64,000 nt of DNA from Eledone cirrhosa. Taxonomy: Eukaryota; Mollusca; Cephalopoda; Octopoda; Eledonidae. The stretch covers positions 32,548,291 through 32,612,290 of the forward strand of contig OZ024748.1 in the NCBI GenBank assembly GCA_964016885.1. Reading direction: 5' to 3'. The notes below the pieces were generated by a model. The model was not told the DNA's origin and made no database searches. It saw only the letters and a program-made list of their open reading frames with translations. Position numbers and translations under genes: made by a program. Positions 46,601 to 56,215 of this stretch are shown here, piece by piece (positions within the stretch are counted from its first letter, which is position 1; each line of letters begins with the position of its first letter).

Positions 46601-47825
46601 ATTACGCACTGCTAAACGTAATACTATACCTCTAAACTGGTTATATATTACACACTGCTAAAAGTAATACTATACTTCTAAGCAGGTTATATATTAAACA
46701 CTGCTAAACGTAATACTATAACTCGAAACTGGTTATATATTACAAACTGCTAAATGTAATACTATACTTCTAAACTGGTAATATATTACACACTGCTAAA
46801 AGTAATACTATACTTCTAAACTAGTTATATATTACACGCTGGTAAAAGTAATACTATACTTCTTAACTGGTTATATATTACACACTACTAAAAGTAATAC
46901 TATACTTCTAAACTGGTTATATATTACACACTGCTAAAAGTAATACTATACTTCTAAACTGGTTATATATTACACACAGCTAAAAGTAATACTATACTTC
47001 TAAACTGGTTATATATTACACACTGCTAAAGGTAATACTATACTTCTAAATTAGGTATATATTACACACTGCTAAATGTAATACTATAACTCTAAACTGG
47101 TTATATATTACACACTGCTAAATGTAATACTATACCTCTAAACTGGTTATATATTACACACTGCTAAAAGTAATACTATACTTCTAAACTGGTTATATAT
47201 TACATGCTACTAAATGTAATACTATACTTCTAAATTGGTTATATACTACATGCTTCTAAAAGTAATACTATACTTCTAAACTGCTTATATATTACACACT
47301 GCTAAAGGTAATACTGTACTTCTAAACTGGTTATATATTACACACTGTTAAAAGTAATACTGTACTTCTAAACTGGTTATATATTACACACTGCTAAAAG
47401 AAATACTTTAACTCTAAACTGGTTATATATTACACACTGCTAAAAGTAATACTATACTTCTAAACTGGTTATAATTTACACGCTGCTAAAAGTAATACTA
47501 TACTTCTTAACTGGTTATATATTACACGCTACTAAAAGTAATACTATACTTCTAAACTGGTTATATATTACACCCTGCTAAAAGTAATACTATACTTCTA
47601 AACTGGTTATATATTACACACTGCTAAACGTAATACTTTAACTCTAAACTGGTTATATATTACACACTGCTAAAAGTAATACTATACTTCGAAACTGGTT
47701 ATATATTACACACTGCTAAAAGTAATACTATACTTCTATACTGGTTATATATTACATGCTGCTAAAAGTGATACTATACTTCTAAACTGGTTATATACTA
47801 CATGCTTCTAAAAGTAATACTATAC
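36480..47825 (+). repeat. Three tandem copies of a 3.6-3.95 kb unit
   Basis: Copy 1 is about 36,480-40,430, copy 2 about 40,431-44,200 and copy 3 about 44,201-47,825. Anchors: ttatatatca at 37,681, 41,632 and 45,402; gattctatac at 38,301, 42,071 and 46,022; gcaggttata at 38,961, 42,731 and 46,682. Copies 1 and 3 stay 7,721 bp apart over this stretch, while copy 2 lacks 181 bp near 41,905, so the spacing changes from 3,951 to 3,770 bp. Copy 3 later lacks about 230 bp (5 monomers) near 47,160. Confidence 0.85.
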
Positions 47826-50800
47826 TTCTAAACTGGTTATATATTACACACTACTAAAAGTAATACTATACTTCTAGACTTGTTATATATTACATACTGC
47901 TAAAAGTAATACTATACTTCTAAAAGGGTTATATACTACATGCTGCTAAAAGTAATACTATACTTCTAAACTGGTTATATATTACACACTGCTAAAAGTA
48001 ATACTATACTTCTAAACTGGTTATATATTTCACACTGCTAAAAGCAATACTATACCTCTAAACTGGTTATATATTAGATGCTGCTAAAAGTAATACTATA
48101 CTTCTAAACTGGTTATATATTACACACTTCTAAAAGTAATACTATACTTCTAAAGTGATTATATATTACACACTGTTAAAATTAATACTATATTTCTAAA
48201 CTGGTTATATATTACGCACTGCAAAAAGTAATACTATACTTCTGAACTGATTATTTATTACATGCCGCTTAAAGTAATACTATACTTCTAAACTGGTTAT
48301 ATATTACACACTGCTAAAAGTAATACTATACTTCTGAACTTGTTATATATTACGCACTGCTAAACGTAATACTATACCTCTAAACTGGTTATATATTACA
48401 CACTGCTAAAAGTAATACTATACTTCTAAGCAGGTTATATATTAAACACTGCTAAACGTAATACTATAACTCGAAACTGGTTATATATTACAAACTGCTA
48501 AATGTAATACTATACTTCTAAACTGGTAATATATTACACACTGCTAAAAGTAATACTATACTTCTAAACTAGTTATATATTACACGCTGGTAAAAGTAAT
48601 ACTATACTTCTTAACTGGTTATATATTACACACTACTAAAAGTAATACTATACTTCTAAACTGGTTATATATTACACACTGCTAAAAGTAATACTATACT
48701 TCTAAACTGGTTATATATTACACACAGCTAAAAGTAATACTATACTTCTAAACTGGTTATATATTACACACTGCTAAAGGTAATACTATACTTCTAAATT
48801 AGGTATATATTACACACTGCTAAATGTAATACTATAACTCTAAACTGGTTATATATTACACACTGCTAAATGTAATACTATACATCTAAACTGGTTATAT
48901 ATTACACACTGCTAAAAGTAATACTATACTTCTAAACTGGTTATATATTACATGCTACTAAATGTAATACTATACTTCTAAATTGGTTATATACTACATG
49001 CTTCTAAAAGTAATACTATACTTCTAAACTGCTTATATATTACACACTGCTAAAGGTAATACTGTACTTCTAAACTGGTTATATATTACACACTGTTAAA
49101 AGTAATACTGTACTTCTAAACTGGTTATATATTACACACTGCTAAAAGAAATACTTTAACTCTAAACTGGTTATATATTACACACTGCTAAAAGTAATAC
49201 TATACTTCTAAACTGGTTATAATTTACACGCTGCTAAAAGTAATACTATACTTCTTAACTCGTTATATATTACACGCTACTAAAAGTAATACTATACTTC
49301 TAAACTGGTTATATATTACACCCTGCTAAAAGTAATACTATACTTCTAAACTGGTTATATATTACACACTGCTAAACGTAATACTTTAACTCTAAACTGG
49401 TTATATATTACACACTGCTAAAAGTAATACTATACTTCGAAACTGGTTATATATTACACACTGCTAAAAGTAATACTATACTTCTATACTGGTTATATAT
49501 TACATGCTGCTAAAAGTGATACTATACTTCTAAACTGGTTATATACTACATGCTTCTAAAAGTAATACTATACTTCTAAACTGGTTATATATTACACACT
49601 ACTAAAAGTAATACTATACTTCTAGACTTGTTATATATTACATACTGCTAAAAGTAATACTATACTTCTAAACGGGTTATATACTACATGCTGCTAAAAG
49701 TAATACTATACTTCTAAACTGGTTATATATTACACACTGCTAAAAGTAATACTATACTTCTAAACTGGTTATATATTTCACACTGCTAAAAGCAATACTA
49801 TACCTCTAAACTGGTTATATATTAGATGCTGCTAAAAGTAATACTATACTTCTAAACTGGTTATATATTACACACTTCTAAAAGTAATACTATACTTCTA
49901 AAGTGATTATATATTACACACTGTTAAAATTAATACTATATTTCTAAACTGGTTATATATTACGCACTGCAAAAAGTAATACTATACTTCTGAACTGATT
50001 ATTTATTACATGCCGCTTAAAGTAATACTATACTTCTAAACTGGTTAAATATTGCACACTGGTAAATGTAATACTATACTTCTAAGGAGGTTATATATTA
50101 AACACTGCTAAACGTAATACTAAACTCTAAACTGGTTATATATTACAACCTGCTAAATGTAATACTATACTTCTAAACTGGTTATATATTACACACTACT
50201 AAAAGTAATACTATACTTCTACACTGGTTATATATTACACACTGCTTAAAGTAATACTATACCTCTAAACTGGTTATATATTACACACTGCTAAACGTAA
50301 TACTATACTTCTAAACTAGTTATATATTACATGCTGGTAAAAGTAATACTATACTTCTTAACTGGTTATATATTACACACTACTAAAAGTAATACTATAC
50401 TTCTAAACTGGTTATATATTACACACTGCTAAAAGTAATACTATACTTCTAAACTGGTTATATATTACACACAGCTAAAAGTAATACTATACTTCTAAAC
50501 TGGTTATATATTACACACTGCTAAAGGTAATACTATACTTCTAAATTAGGTATATATTACACACTGCTAAATGTAATACTATAACTCTAAACTGGTTATA
50601 TATTACACACTGCTAAATGTAATACTATACCTCTAAACTGGTTATATATTACACACTGCTAAAAGTAATACTATACTTCTAAACTGGTTATATATTACAT
50701 GCTACTAAATGTAATACTATACTTCTAAATTGGTTATATACTACATGCTTCTAAAAGTAATACTATACTTCTAAACTGCTTATATATTACACACTGCTAA

Positions 50801-51530
50801 AGGTAATACTGTACTTCTAAACTGGTTATATATTACACACTGTTAAAAGTAATACTGTACTTCTAAACTGGTTATATATTACACACTGCTAAAAGAAATA
50901 ATTTAACTCTAAACTGGTTATATATTACACACTGCTAAAAGTAATACTATACTTCTAAACTGGTTATAATTTACACGCTGCTAAAAGTAATACTATACTT
51001 CTTAACTAGTTATATATTACACGCTACTAAAAGTAATACTATACTTCTAAACTGGTTATATATTACACCCTGCTAAAAGTAATACTATACTTCTAAACTG
51101 GTTATATATTACACACTGCTAAACGTAATACTATACTTCGAAACTGGTTATATATTACACACTGCTAAAAGTAATACTATACTTCTATACTGGTTATATA
51201 TTACATGCTGCTAAAAGTGATACTATACTTCTAAATTGGTTATATACTACATGCTTCTAAAAGTAATACTATACTTCTAAACTGGTTATATATTACACAC
51301 TACTAAAAGTAATACTATACTTCTAGACTTGTTATATATTACATACTGCTAAAAGTAATACTATACTTCTAAACGGGTTATATACTACATGCTGCTAAAA
51401 GTAATACTATACTTCTAAACTGGTTATATATTACATACTGCTAAAAGTAATACTATACTTCTAAACTGGTTATATATTACATGCTACTAAATGTAATACT
51501 ATACTTCTAAATTGGTTATATACTACATGC
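46540..51530 (+). repeat. Three copies of a 1.65-1.75 kb (36-38 monomer) unit
   Basis: Copies start near 46,540, 48,288 and 50,036. The first two are 1,748 bp (38 x 46) apart: the aagcagg unit at 46,682 and 48,430, and cttctagact at 47,871 and 49,619. The third is more diverged and shifted: the matching unit reads ggagg at 50,086 (offset 1,656) and cttctagact is at 51,320 (offset 1,701). This unit partly overlaps the last copy of the 3.6-3.95 kb unit, so the two levels are nested. Confidence 0.78.
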
Positions 51531-52299
51531 TTCTAAAAGTAATACTATACTTCTAAACTGGTTATATATTACACACTGCTAAAAGTAACACTATACCTCT
51601 AAACTGGTTGTACATTACATGCTGCTAAAAGTAATACTATACTTCTTAACTGCTTATATATTACACACTACTAAAAGTAATACTATACTTCTAAACTGGT
51701 TATATATTACACACTGCTAAAAGTAATACTATACCTCTAAACTGGTTATATATTACACACTGCTAAACGTAATACTATACTTATAAATTTGTTATATATT
51801 ACACACTGCTAAAAGTAATACTATAATCCTAAACTGGGTATATATTACACACTGCTAAAAGTAATACTATACCTCTAACCTGGTTATATAATACATGCTG
51901 CTAAATGTAATACTAGACTTCTAAGCTGGTTATATATTACACACTGCTAAAAGTAATATTATACTTCTAAACTAGTTATATATTACACACTGCTAAAAGT
52001 AATACTATACTTCTAAACTGGTTATATATTACACACTGCTAAAAGTAATACTATAATTCTAAACTGGTTATATATTACACACTGCTAAAAGAAATACTAT
52101 ACTCCTAAACTGGTTATATATTACACACTGCTACAAATAATACTATACCACTAAACTGGTTATATATTACATGCTGTTAAAAATAATACTATACTTCTTA
52201 ACTGGTTATATATTACACACTGCTAAACGTAATACTATACTTCTAAACTCGTTATATATTACACACTGCTAAATGTAATACTATACTTCTTAACTGGTT

Positions 52300-52303
52300 A
52301 TAT
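52300..52303. repeat. Target-site duplication (left), atat
   Basis: The four bases atat end the interrupted satellite monomer before the retrotransposon and recur immediately after its right LTR at 57,333-57,336. Removing the element and one atat leaves an ordinary monomer (ggttatat followed by gttacacac). A 4-bp duplication fits Ty3/Gypsy integrases. The exact LTR edge is ambiguous by one or two bases because the site is AT-rich. Confidence 0.65.
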
Positions 52304-52529
52304 TTTAGCAGTATTAGTTGTAGATGTTATCGAGATGCAAGTGACATAATAACAGCAGAAATTAGAGATGAAATATACGTTTATTTTTTGTTGTAGCACA
52401 AACAATGGTGTTGTACAGAGGCTGGTATGTGGCGTGTGATCCGTCGGCTTTCCAGTGGCTGTCTGTCTTTTCTTTCTGGCGTTCTCAACCGGCGTTGTTC
52501 TATCAAGGAGCGTGAGGCGTCTTACTATA
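52304..52529 (-). repeat. 3' LTR of the retrotransposon
   Basis: 226-bp partner of the right LTR, with five differences (g/a, c/a, g/c, c/t and t/c). One lies in the terminal dinucleotide, so this copy starts TATAGTAAG where the other starts TGTAGTAAG. It holds the AATAAA signal (plus-strand tttatt, 52,380-52,385). No clean polypurine tract stands directly beside it on the element strand; the adjacent sequence ends CTCGAGGTAC. Confidence 0.9.
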
Positions 52530-52759
52530 GTACCTCGAGCCAGATTTTCAAATTATTGAAAATCGATGTCATTACTCACATGTGGAGTAAGATGGCGAAC
52601 AATGCACCAAGGGGGAGCTATCCGCTCTAGCAAAAATTGAATCCAGAATAAGGATTTGAAAAATGTTAAAAAAAAAAAACGACATGCATGCATAAAAAAA
52701 AACAAGGCAAAGAAAAAGCAGAAACGCAGAGGCCAAAAAAAAGGTGCAGCTAACATAGT
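52530..52759 (-). other. Retrotransposon 3' untranslated region
   Basis: About 230 bp between the pol stop and the 3' LTR. On the plus strand it is purine-rich, with A runs at about 52,669-52,678, 52,695-52,703 and 52,735-52,742. No protein-coding signal was recognised. The expected polypurine tract on the element strand next to the LTR is not clear. Confidence 0.6.
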
Positions 52760-52980
52760 CTAAATATAGACGGTGCTGCAAAGTTTTTTGGGCCAGTGGA
52801 CCCTACGACCTGAACGGGTCGTGGTCTTGTAACGTGGCGATGGTGGTGGTGTAGGGACAGGCGATGATGGTGGATCAGGAACCACAGCGTTCGTATCAAG
52901 GTGCGCCTGCTTAAGCCTGTCTAATGTAACTGTCACCCTGGACCCCTTAATATCTAACGTGAAAGGCTTAGCCGAGCGTG
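52760..52980 (-). pseudogene. pol: Pol C-terminal tail fragment (frame-shifted)
   Basis: A third frame carries the end of pol: AKPFTLDIKGSRVTVTLDRL followed by a Pro-rich linker and TTTRSGRRVHWPKKL, which resembles the usual C-terminal end of CsRn1-type Pol. The stretch expected between the integrase core and this tail (including the GPY/F-type module) is absent, and the junction near 52,980 changes frame, so a deletion is the simplest explanation. The open frame extends upstream to 53,086 but that part is only a shadow of the integrase frame. Confidence 0.75.
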
Positions 52981-54192
52981 CTACGTCAGAGGGGCACCGT
53001 ACAGTACTTCGGCCGGTGAAAATCCGAAGTCGACCTTCACCGTTGACCGAATCCCTAGTAGCACAATAGGGAGGTACTCGCTCCAATGCTCCGAGTCCAT
53101 TGAGGCCATTAAGGAGGCCTTCAGTTGGCGGTGAAAACGCTCCACCATACCATTCGAAGCGGGATGGTATGCCGTAGTTCGAATGCGTTTAGCACCAATT
53201 ATTTTTGACAGCTCGAGGAAAAGGCTCGACTCGAACTGTCGTCCACGGTCGGTAGTTATTGTGGATGGAACTCCATAATGAGAGATCCATCCAGACACAA
53301 GAGCACGTGCTGTTGTCTCCGCGGTGATGCTTTTCAAGGGGATGGCCTCAGGCCATCTCGAAAAACGGTCAATGACGGTAAGTAGATAAGAAAAACCATC
53401 GCTGACAGGCCAAGGTCCCACTATGTCAATATGAATATGCGAAAAACGCGCATCTGGGTTGGCAAAGGTACCCAGGGGAGCCTTGACGTGTCGATGGACC
53501 TTTGATTTCTGGCAAGCGACGCAGGAACGGCACCAAGCAGCAATTTCACGCCTCATATTTGGCCAGAAAAATCTAGCTGATATGAGCTTTGCTGTGGCAG
53601 AAGATCCTGGATGCGAGATACAATGTAATCCCAGAAACACGGTCAGACGATGATTCTCTGGAACGAAGGGCCTAGGCACGTCCAAAGAGACGTCGCAGAG
53701 AATTTGGCCAACTGCAGTCGACAGAGGCAAGTATTTCATCTCGCAATTCACAAACTCGGGCGATGTGACATCCAGTGACTCAAGGGGAGGCTGATCCGCA
53801 GCCAAACGAGTCAGATCTATGTCAGAGGGTGACGAAATCGCTGTCACGGGTAAGCGGGACAAAGCATCGGCCGCTGTATTTAGTGAACCCGGAATGTGCT
53901 GGATATCACTCGTATATTGCGAGATGAAATCAAGGTGTCTCGTCTCTCTGGGCGAGTATTTATCAGCCTTCGCTCTCAAAGCAAAAGTCAATGGTTTATG
54001 GTCAGTGAGGATAGTAAATTGTCTACCCTCTAGCACATGTGAAAAATGTTTCACGGCCAAATAGATGGCTAAAAGCTCTCTTCCAAAGGTGCTGTAGCGC
54101 GTCTCAGCAGGATTTAGCTTTTTGGAAAAAAACTCCATCGGTTGCTGGTAACCATTGATGTTTTGCTGTAGTGCTGCGCCCACAGCGATATC

Positions 54193-54233
54193 CAATGCAT
54201 CAACACAAAGCGTTAGCTTGTGTTGATGCATTG
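54193..54233. repeat. 41-bp near-perfect palindrome in the RNase H region
   Basis: Arms of 16 bp (caatgcatcaacacaa and its exact reverse complement) flank a 9-bp loop. The palindrome spans the codons around the first RNase H aspartate (D30). The residue two after that aspartate is Leu; from memory of related elements it is usually Ser. The palindrome abuts an 18-bp copy of an RT sequence (54,233-54,250). Confidence 0.85.
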
Positions 54234-54250
54234 AGGCCGCGAGTAACCTC
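54233..54250. repeat. 18-bp sequence shared with 54,465-54,482
   Basis: The 18 bases gaggccgcgagtaacctc occur here and, identically and in the same orientation, at 54,465-54,482 inside the RT. They are read in different frames in the two places (EVTRGL in RT, RLLAAS here). This copy starts at the last base of the palindrome, which suggests a single rearrangement event. Confidence 0.8.
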
Positions 54251-54272
54251 CGACAATTTTTCAAAATTTCTG

Positions 54273-54950
54273 TCAGGGAGAAAAGCAACTTGGCACAATA
54301 CGCCTATAAAAGTTAACCAGACCTAAGAACTGGCGTAACTGATGTAGTATAAGCTGCACGTTATACGCCTTCAATCGGCGGAAAAGAAGATTCAAATGGT
54401 GCGTATGCTGCTCTGGAGAAGAACTAGCAATGAGCAGATCGTCAATATAGGTATAGACGAAATCGAGGCCGCGAGTAACCTCATCCATAAACCGCTGAAA
54501 AGTACTAGCGGCATTCCTTAATCCGAACGGCATAGTCAAAAACTCGAAAGACCCAAATGGCGTAACTATAGCCGTTTTTGGAATGTCATTTTTATGGACA
54601 GGAATTTGATGGTACGCACGAATTAAATCCAGTTTGGAGAATATCTTGCATCCCTGCAACGAAGACGCAAAGTCTTGCAGATGAGGGATAGGATAACGGT
54701 CCGGAACCGTTATCGAATTCAGGCGTCGATAATCTCCAGTAGGTCTCCAATCGCCATTCGCTTTCGGTACCATGTGCAATGGGGACGCCCACGGGCTCGT
54801 GGACGGACGAATAATCCCCATTTGCAGCATATGATCAAATTCTGATCGTGCTGCTTTGAGTTTGTCCGGAGGCAAGCGACGAGGGCGAGAGAAAACGGGA
54901 GCACCAGTTGTAGATATGAAGTGCTCCATCGTATGAGTAGGTTCATCAAA
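54273..54950 (-). pseudogene. pol: Pol, reverse transcriptase segment (internally deleted)
   Basis: Same frame as the protease, resuming after the TGA; the first ATG is at 54,929. Typical Ty3/Gypsy RT blocks are visible in the 218 aa from that [11 protein letters not shown] (17-24), [11 protein letters not shown] (46-56), [11 protein letters not shown] (61-71), [15 protein letters not shown] with catalytic D101 (97-111), [17 protein letters not shown] (133-149), and YIDD with D163 and D164 (161-164). After about residue 194 the sequence jumps straight to the [13 protein letters not shown] block. The connecting part usual in this family (roughly 40 residues by memory) is missing, and the loss preserved the frame. 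The segment ends at a stop (54,273) close to a frameshift leading into RNase H. Confidence 0.85.
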
Positions 54951-55469
54951 TCAAAAATTCCCCTGTGTCAGTTGCGGGAACGAGTTCAACAACGCATGGA
55001 AAGGATCACCGGTGTTAGCAAGAAAAAATATCGGGCTAACCGTTGGAACTCCTGCTGCCTTGCCAACAACAGTTAATCCCGTGATGCCATCAATTAGCCG
55101 TTTACCACGAAGGTCCACCGTCAATGAAAAATGGTGGAGAAAATCCGCGCCTAGAATCGGATACGGCAAGGCAGCGACAGTAAATATCCATTTAAACTCG
55201 CGCCGCAGATTATGAAACTGCAAAGGTAACGAGATTTGTCCGAAAGTTCGAATCGGCGAACAATTTACTGCCTGCAACTCAATAGGTGTCTCAGGGGGAG
55301 TCTCCTTCATACAACACACAGGCCATACGGAACAAGCTGCACCTGTGTCAACCAGAAAAGCTCTACCTGACAGCAGGTCCTCAATGAAAAAGTGGCGGTC
55401 AGATGTTGTTTCGCAGAGCGCACTATCCGCCGTTAGTGACTCTGGTCGTCTTTTCCCTCGTAAGCACAA
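54951..55469 (-). pseudogene. pol: Pol, protease segment
   Basis: 172 codons in the -1 frame relative to gag, overlapping its last codons, so expression probably relies on the frameshift signal at 55,394-55,457. The apparent start here is a TTG and is unlikely to be real. An aspartic protease is recognisable: the active-site motif FLVDTGAACS with DTG at residues 41-43, and the ILGADFL motif at 105-111 that closes the retropepsin fold. It would cleave Gag and Pol in the particle. The frame ends at a TGA (54,951-54,953). The same frame resumes immediately after it with the start of the reverse transcriptase, so this stop is a nonsense change inside pol, not a normal gene end. Confidence 0.85.
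55394..55457 (-). promoter_or_regulatory. Predicted -1 ribosomal frameshift signal (heptamer plus pseudoknot)
   Basis: On the minus strand the heptamer GGGAAAA (55,451-55,457) sits in the gag frame as G_GGA_AAA, which fits X_XXY_YYZ. A 6-nt spacer (GACGAC) follows. Stem 1 is CAGAG/CTCTG (55,440-55,444 with 55,414-55,418) extended by CACTA/TAGTG (55,434-55,438 with 55,421-55,425). Its 8-nt loop, ACGGCGGA, contains GGCGG, which can pair with CCGCC at 55,394-55,398, giving an H-type pseudoknot. Pol is in the -1 frame relative to gag and is open across the site; the gag stop lies within the structure at 55,433-55,435. The geometry is textbook, but function is untested. Confidence 0.75.
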
Positions 55470-56215
55470 GGAGGCCTACAACGGGCGGCATTTTTACCAT
55501 ATCTTTCATGGTAATAACAATATGTTGTCCCTGGTGTGTTGGAAGGGCTACGGTGGCGAGAAGTTGAATAACGTCGTGAGCGGCTCCTCTGCCGTCCAAA
55601 GGACCTGAATTCCGTGCACAACTCCGCCATTTGACGAGTCATGGCTTCCATAGTGGTGATTAATTTGTCATCAGACGCTGATGAGCGTGATTGAGGAAGA
55701 GAAGAGGAAGCAACGTACTTTGGCTTCGAAGCGTCTCTCTTCGTCACCTCTACAATTTTGTCAGCAGAGACAGCAATGTGATCCAGGGTATTCACCTCTA
55801 GCATATGGGCTAGGATCGCCTGTACCTCTTGAGGTAGGCGAGAGAAGAACAATTGCTTCAGGAAAGGGCTATCCTGATCTTGGGAATCGCTCAAATCCCG
55901 CAAATGCCGGAGAAAAGCGGTAGGGGTCCTGTCACCTAATCGTTCGTCCTCGATCAGTGACCGAAAACGACTCTCTACCGACTTACAATTCCTCCTCAAA
56001 ATCTCGCCCTTCAAAAACTCATACGTCAAGTCAGAGGGGGGGGGGGGGTCTGTAATCAGGTCTTGGACCGAATCTGCTAGATTAGGGGGAAGGCTGCTAA
56101 TCAGTACAGCGAGGCGCTGGTCAGATTCGGTCTTACACACCGTAAAATACGCCTGTAACTGGGCAAACCACATCTTAGGTTTTCCAGTAAAGGCGGGCAA
56201 ATGTGGTACATTCAT
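55433..56215 (-). CDS. gag: Gag polyprotein with CHCC zinc finger
   Basis: 260 aa, open throughout, starting MNVPHLPAF. The N-terminal two thirds resemble the capsid-type Gag of CsRn1/Kabuki elements: an F-x-G/E-x-P-x-x-WF-x-QL opening (WFAQL at about 17-21), followed by helical regions with LISSLPPNLADSV and FLRHLRDL. An SR/RS-rich basic stretch (about 205-228) precedes a zinc finger with C233, H236, C246 and C250 (C-x2-H-x9-C-x3-C) in place of the usual CCHC knuckle. Gag forms the particle and binds the RNA. A run of 13 C encodes the PPPP near 56,036-56,048 and is slippage-prone. The end of the frame overlaps pol, which lies in the -1 frame. The start is the first ATG of the homologous region. 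Confidence 0.88.
   Translation of the reverse strand: MNVPHLPAFTGKPKMWFAQLQAYFTVCKTESDQRLAVLISSLPPNLADSVQDLITDPPPPSDLTYEFLKGEILRRNCKSVESRFRSLIEDERLGDRTPTAFLRHLRDLSDSQDQDSPFLKQLFFSRLPQEVQAILAHMLEVNTLDHIAVSADKIVEVTKRDASKPKYVASSSLPQSRSSASDDKLITTMEAMTRQMAELCTEFRSFGRQRSRSRRYSTSRHRSPSNTPGTTYCYYHERYGKNAARCRPPCAYEGKDDQSH

Larger units (their letters stand above)
1..52299 (+). repeat. 46-bp satellite array, main block
   Basis: About 1,137 head-to-tail copies of a 46-bp AT-rich monomer. The core contains ctaaaagtaatac, then cttctaaactgg, then ttatatattacacac; successive units start at 1, 47 and so on. Most monomers differ from the consensus at only a few sites. Recurrent variants (acatgctg for acacactg, aaattagg for aaactgg, ttatatactacatgcttc, gtgatac for gtaatac) recur in fixed orders and mark higher-order repeats. 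Occasional length variants exist: 44-bp units lacking two bases (gctaaagtaatac), a +3 unit near 3285 (cttcttctaaac), and truncated units near 13,970 and 38,035. All monomers read share one orientation. There is no reading frame, because the period is not a multiple of 3 and TAA occurs in every frame. Such an array is typical of centromeric, pericentromeric or subtelomeric heterochromatin; which one cannot be decided here. No telomeric repeats or rRNA were seen. Confidence 0.97.
52981..54288 (-). pseudogene. pol: Pol, RNase H and integrase segment
   Basis: 435 codons in a different frame from the RT; the apparent TTG start is not a real start. RNase H covers about residues 25-147, with the expected acidic residues D30 (LCVDAL), E71 ([15 protein letters not shown]), D96 (TDHKPLTF) and D141 (AADALSR). 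The region before D30 looks shortened and rearranged (see the palindrome at 54,193-54,233). Integrase follows: an HHCC zinc finger (H222, H226, C256, C259), then the catalytic core with D288 (HIDIVGPWP), D347 ([10 protein letters not shown]) and E383 (NGMVERFHR), with 35 residues between the last two, as expected for D,D-35-E. The frame stops after EVLYGAPLT, before the C-terminal DNA-binding part. All catalytic residues are intact, yet the protein as a whole is not. Confidence 0.88.

Noticed and set aside
1..52299. CRISPR-like array suggested by regular short repeats
   Set aside because: Units are contiguous with no unique spacers; the whole 46-bp period repeats. It is tandem satellite DNA in a eukaryotic context.
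1..52299. Repetitive protein-coding gene
   Set aside because: The 46-bp period shifts the frame each unit and TAA stops occur in all frames.
52427..52630. Plus-strand open frame across the left LTR
   Set aside because: It runs through the LTR of a minus-strand element and resembles no known protein; a chance frame.
52553..52781. Two Phe-rich minus-strand open frames next to the 3' LTR
   Set aside because: They arise from A-rich tracts on the opposite strand; low-complexity artefacts.
53459..54064. Plus-strand open frames opposite integrase and RNase H (53,459-53,653 and 53,819-54,064)
   Set aside because: Antisense shadows of well-recognised minus-strand domains.
54592..54949. Other minus-strand frames overlapping the RT (54,592-54,792 and 54,719-54,949)
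   Set aside because: Out-of-frame readings of RT sequence; the RT frame has all the motifs.
55012..55923. Plus-strand open frames opposite protease and gag
   Set aside because: No family resemblance; they mirror the minus-strand coding sequence.
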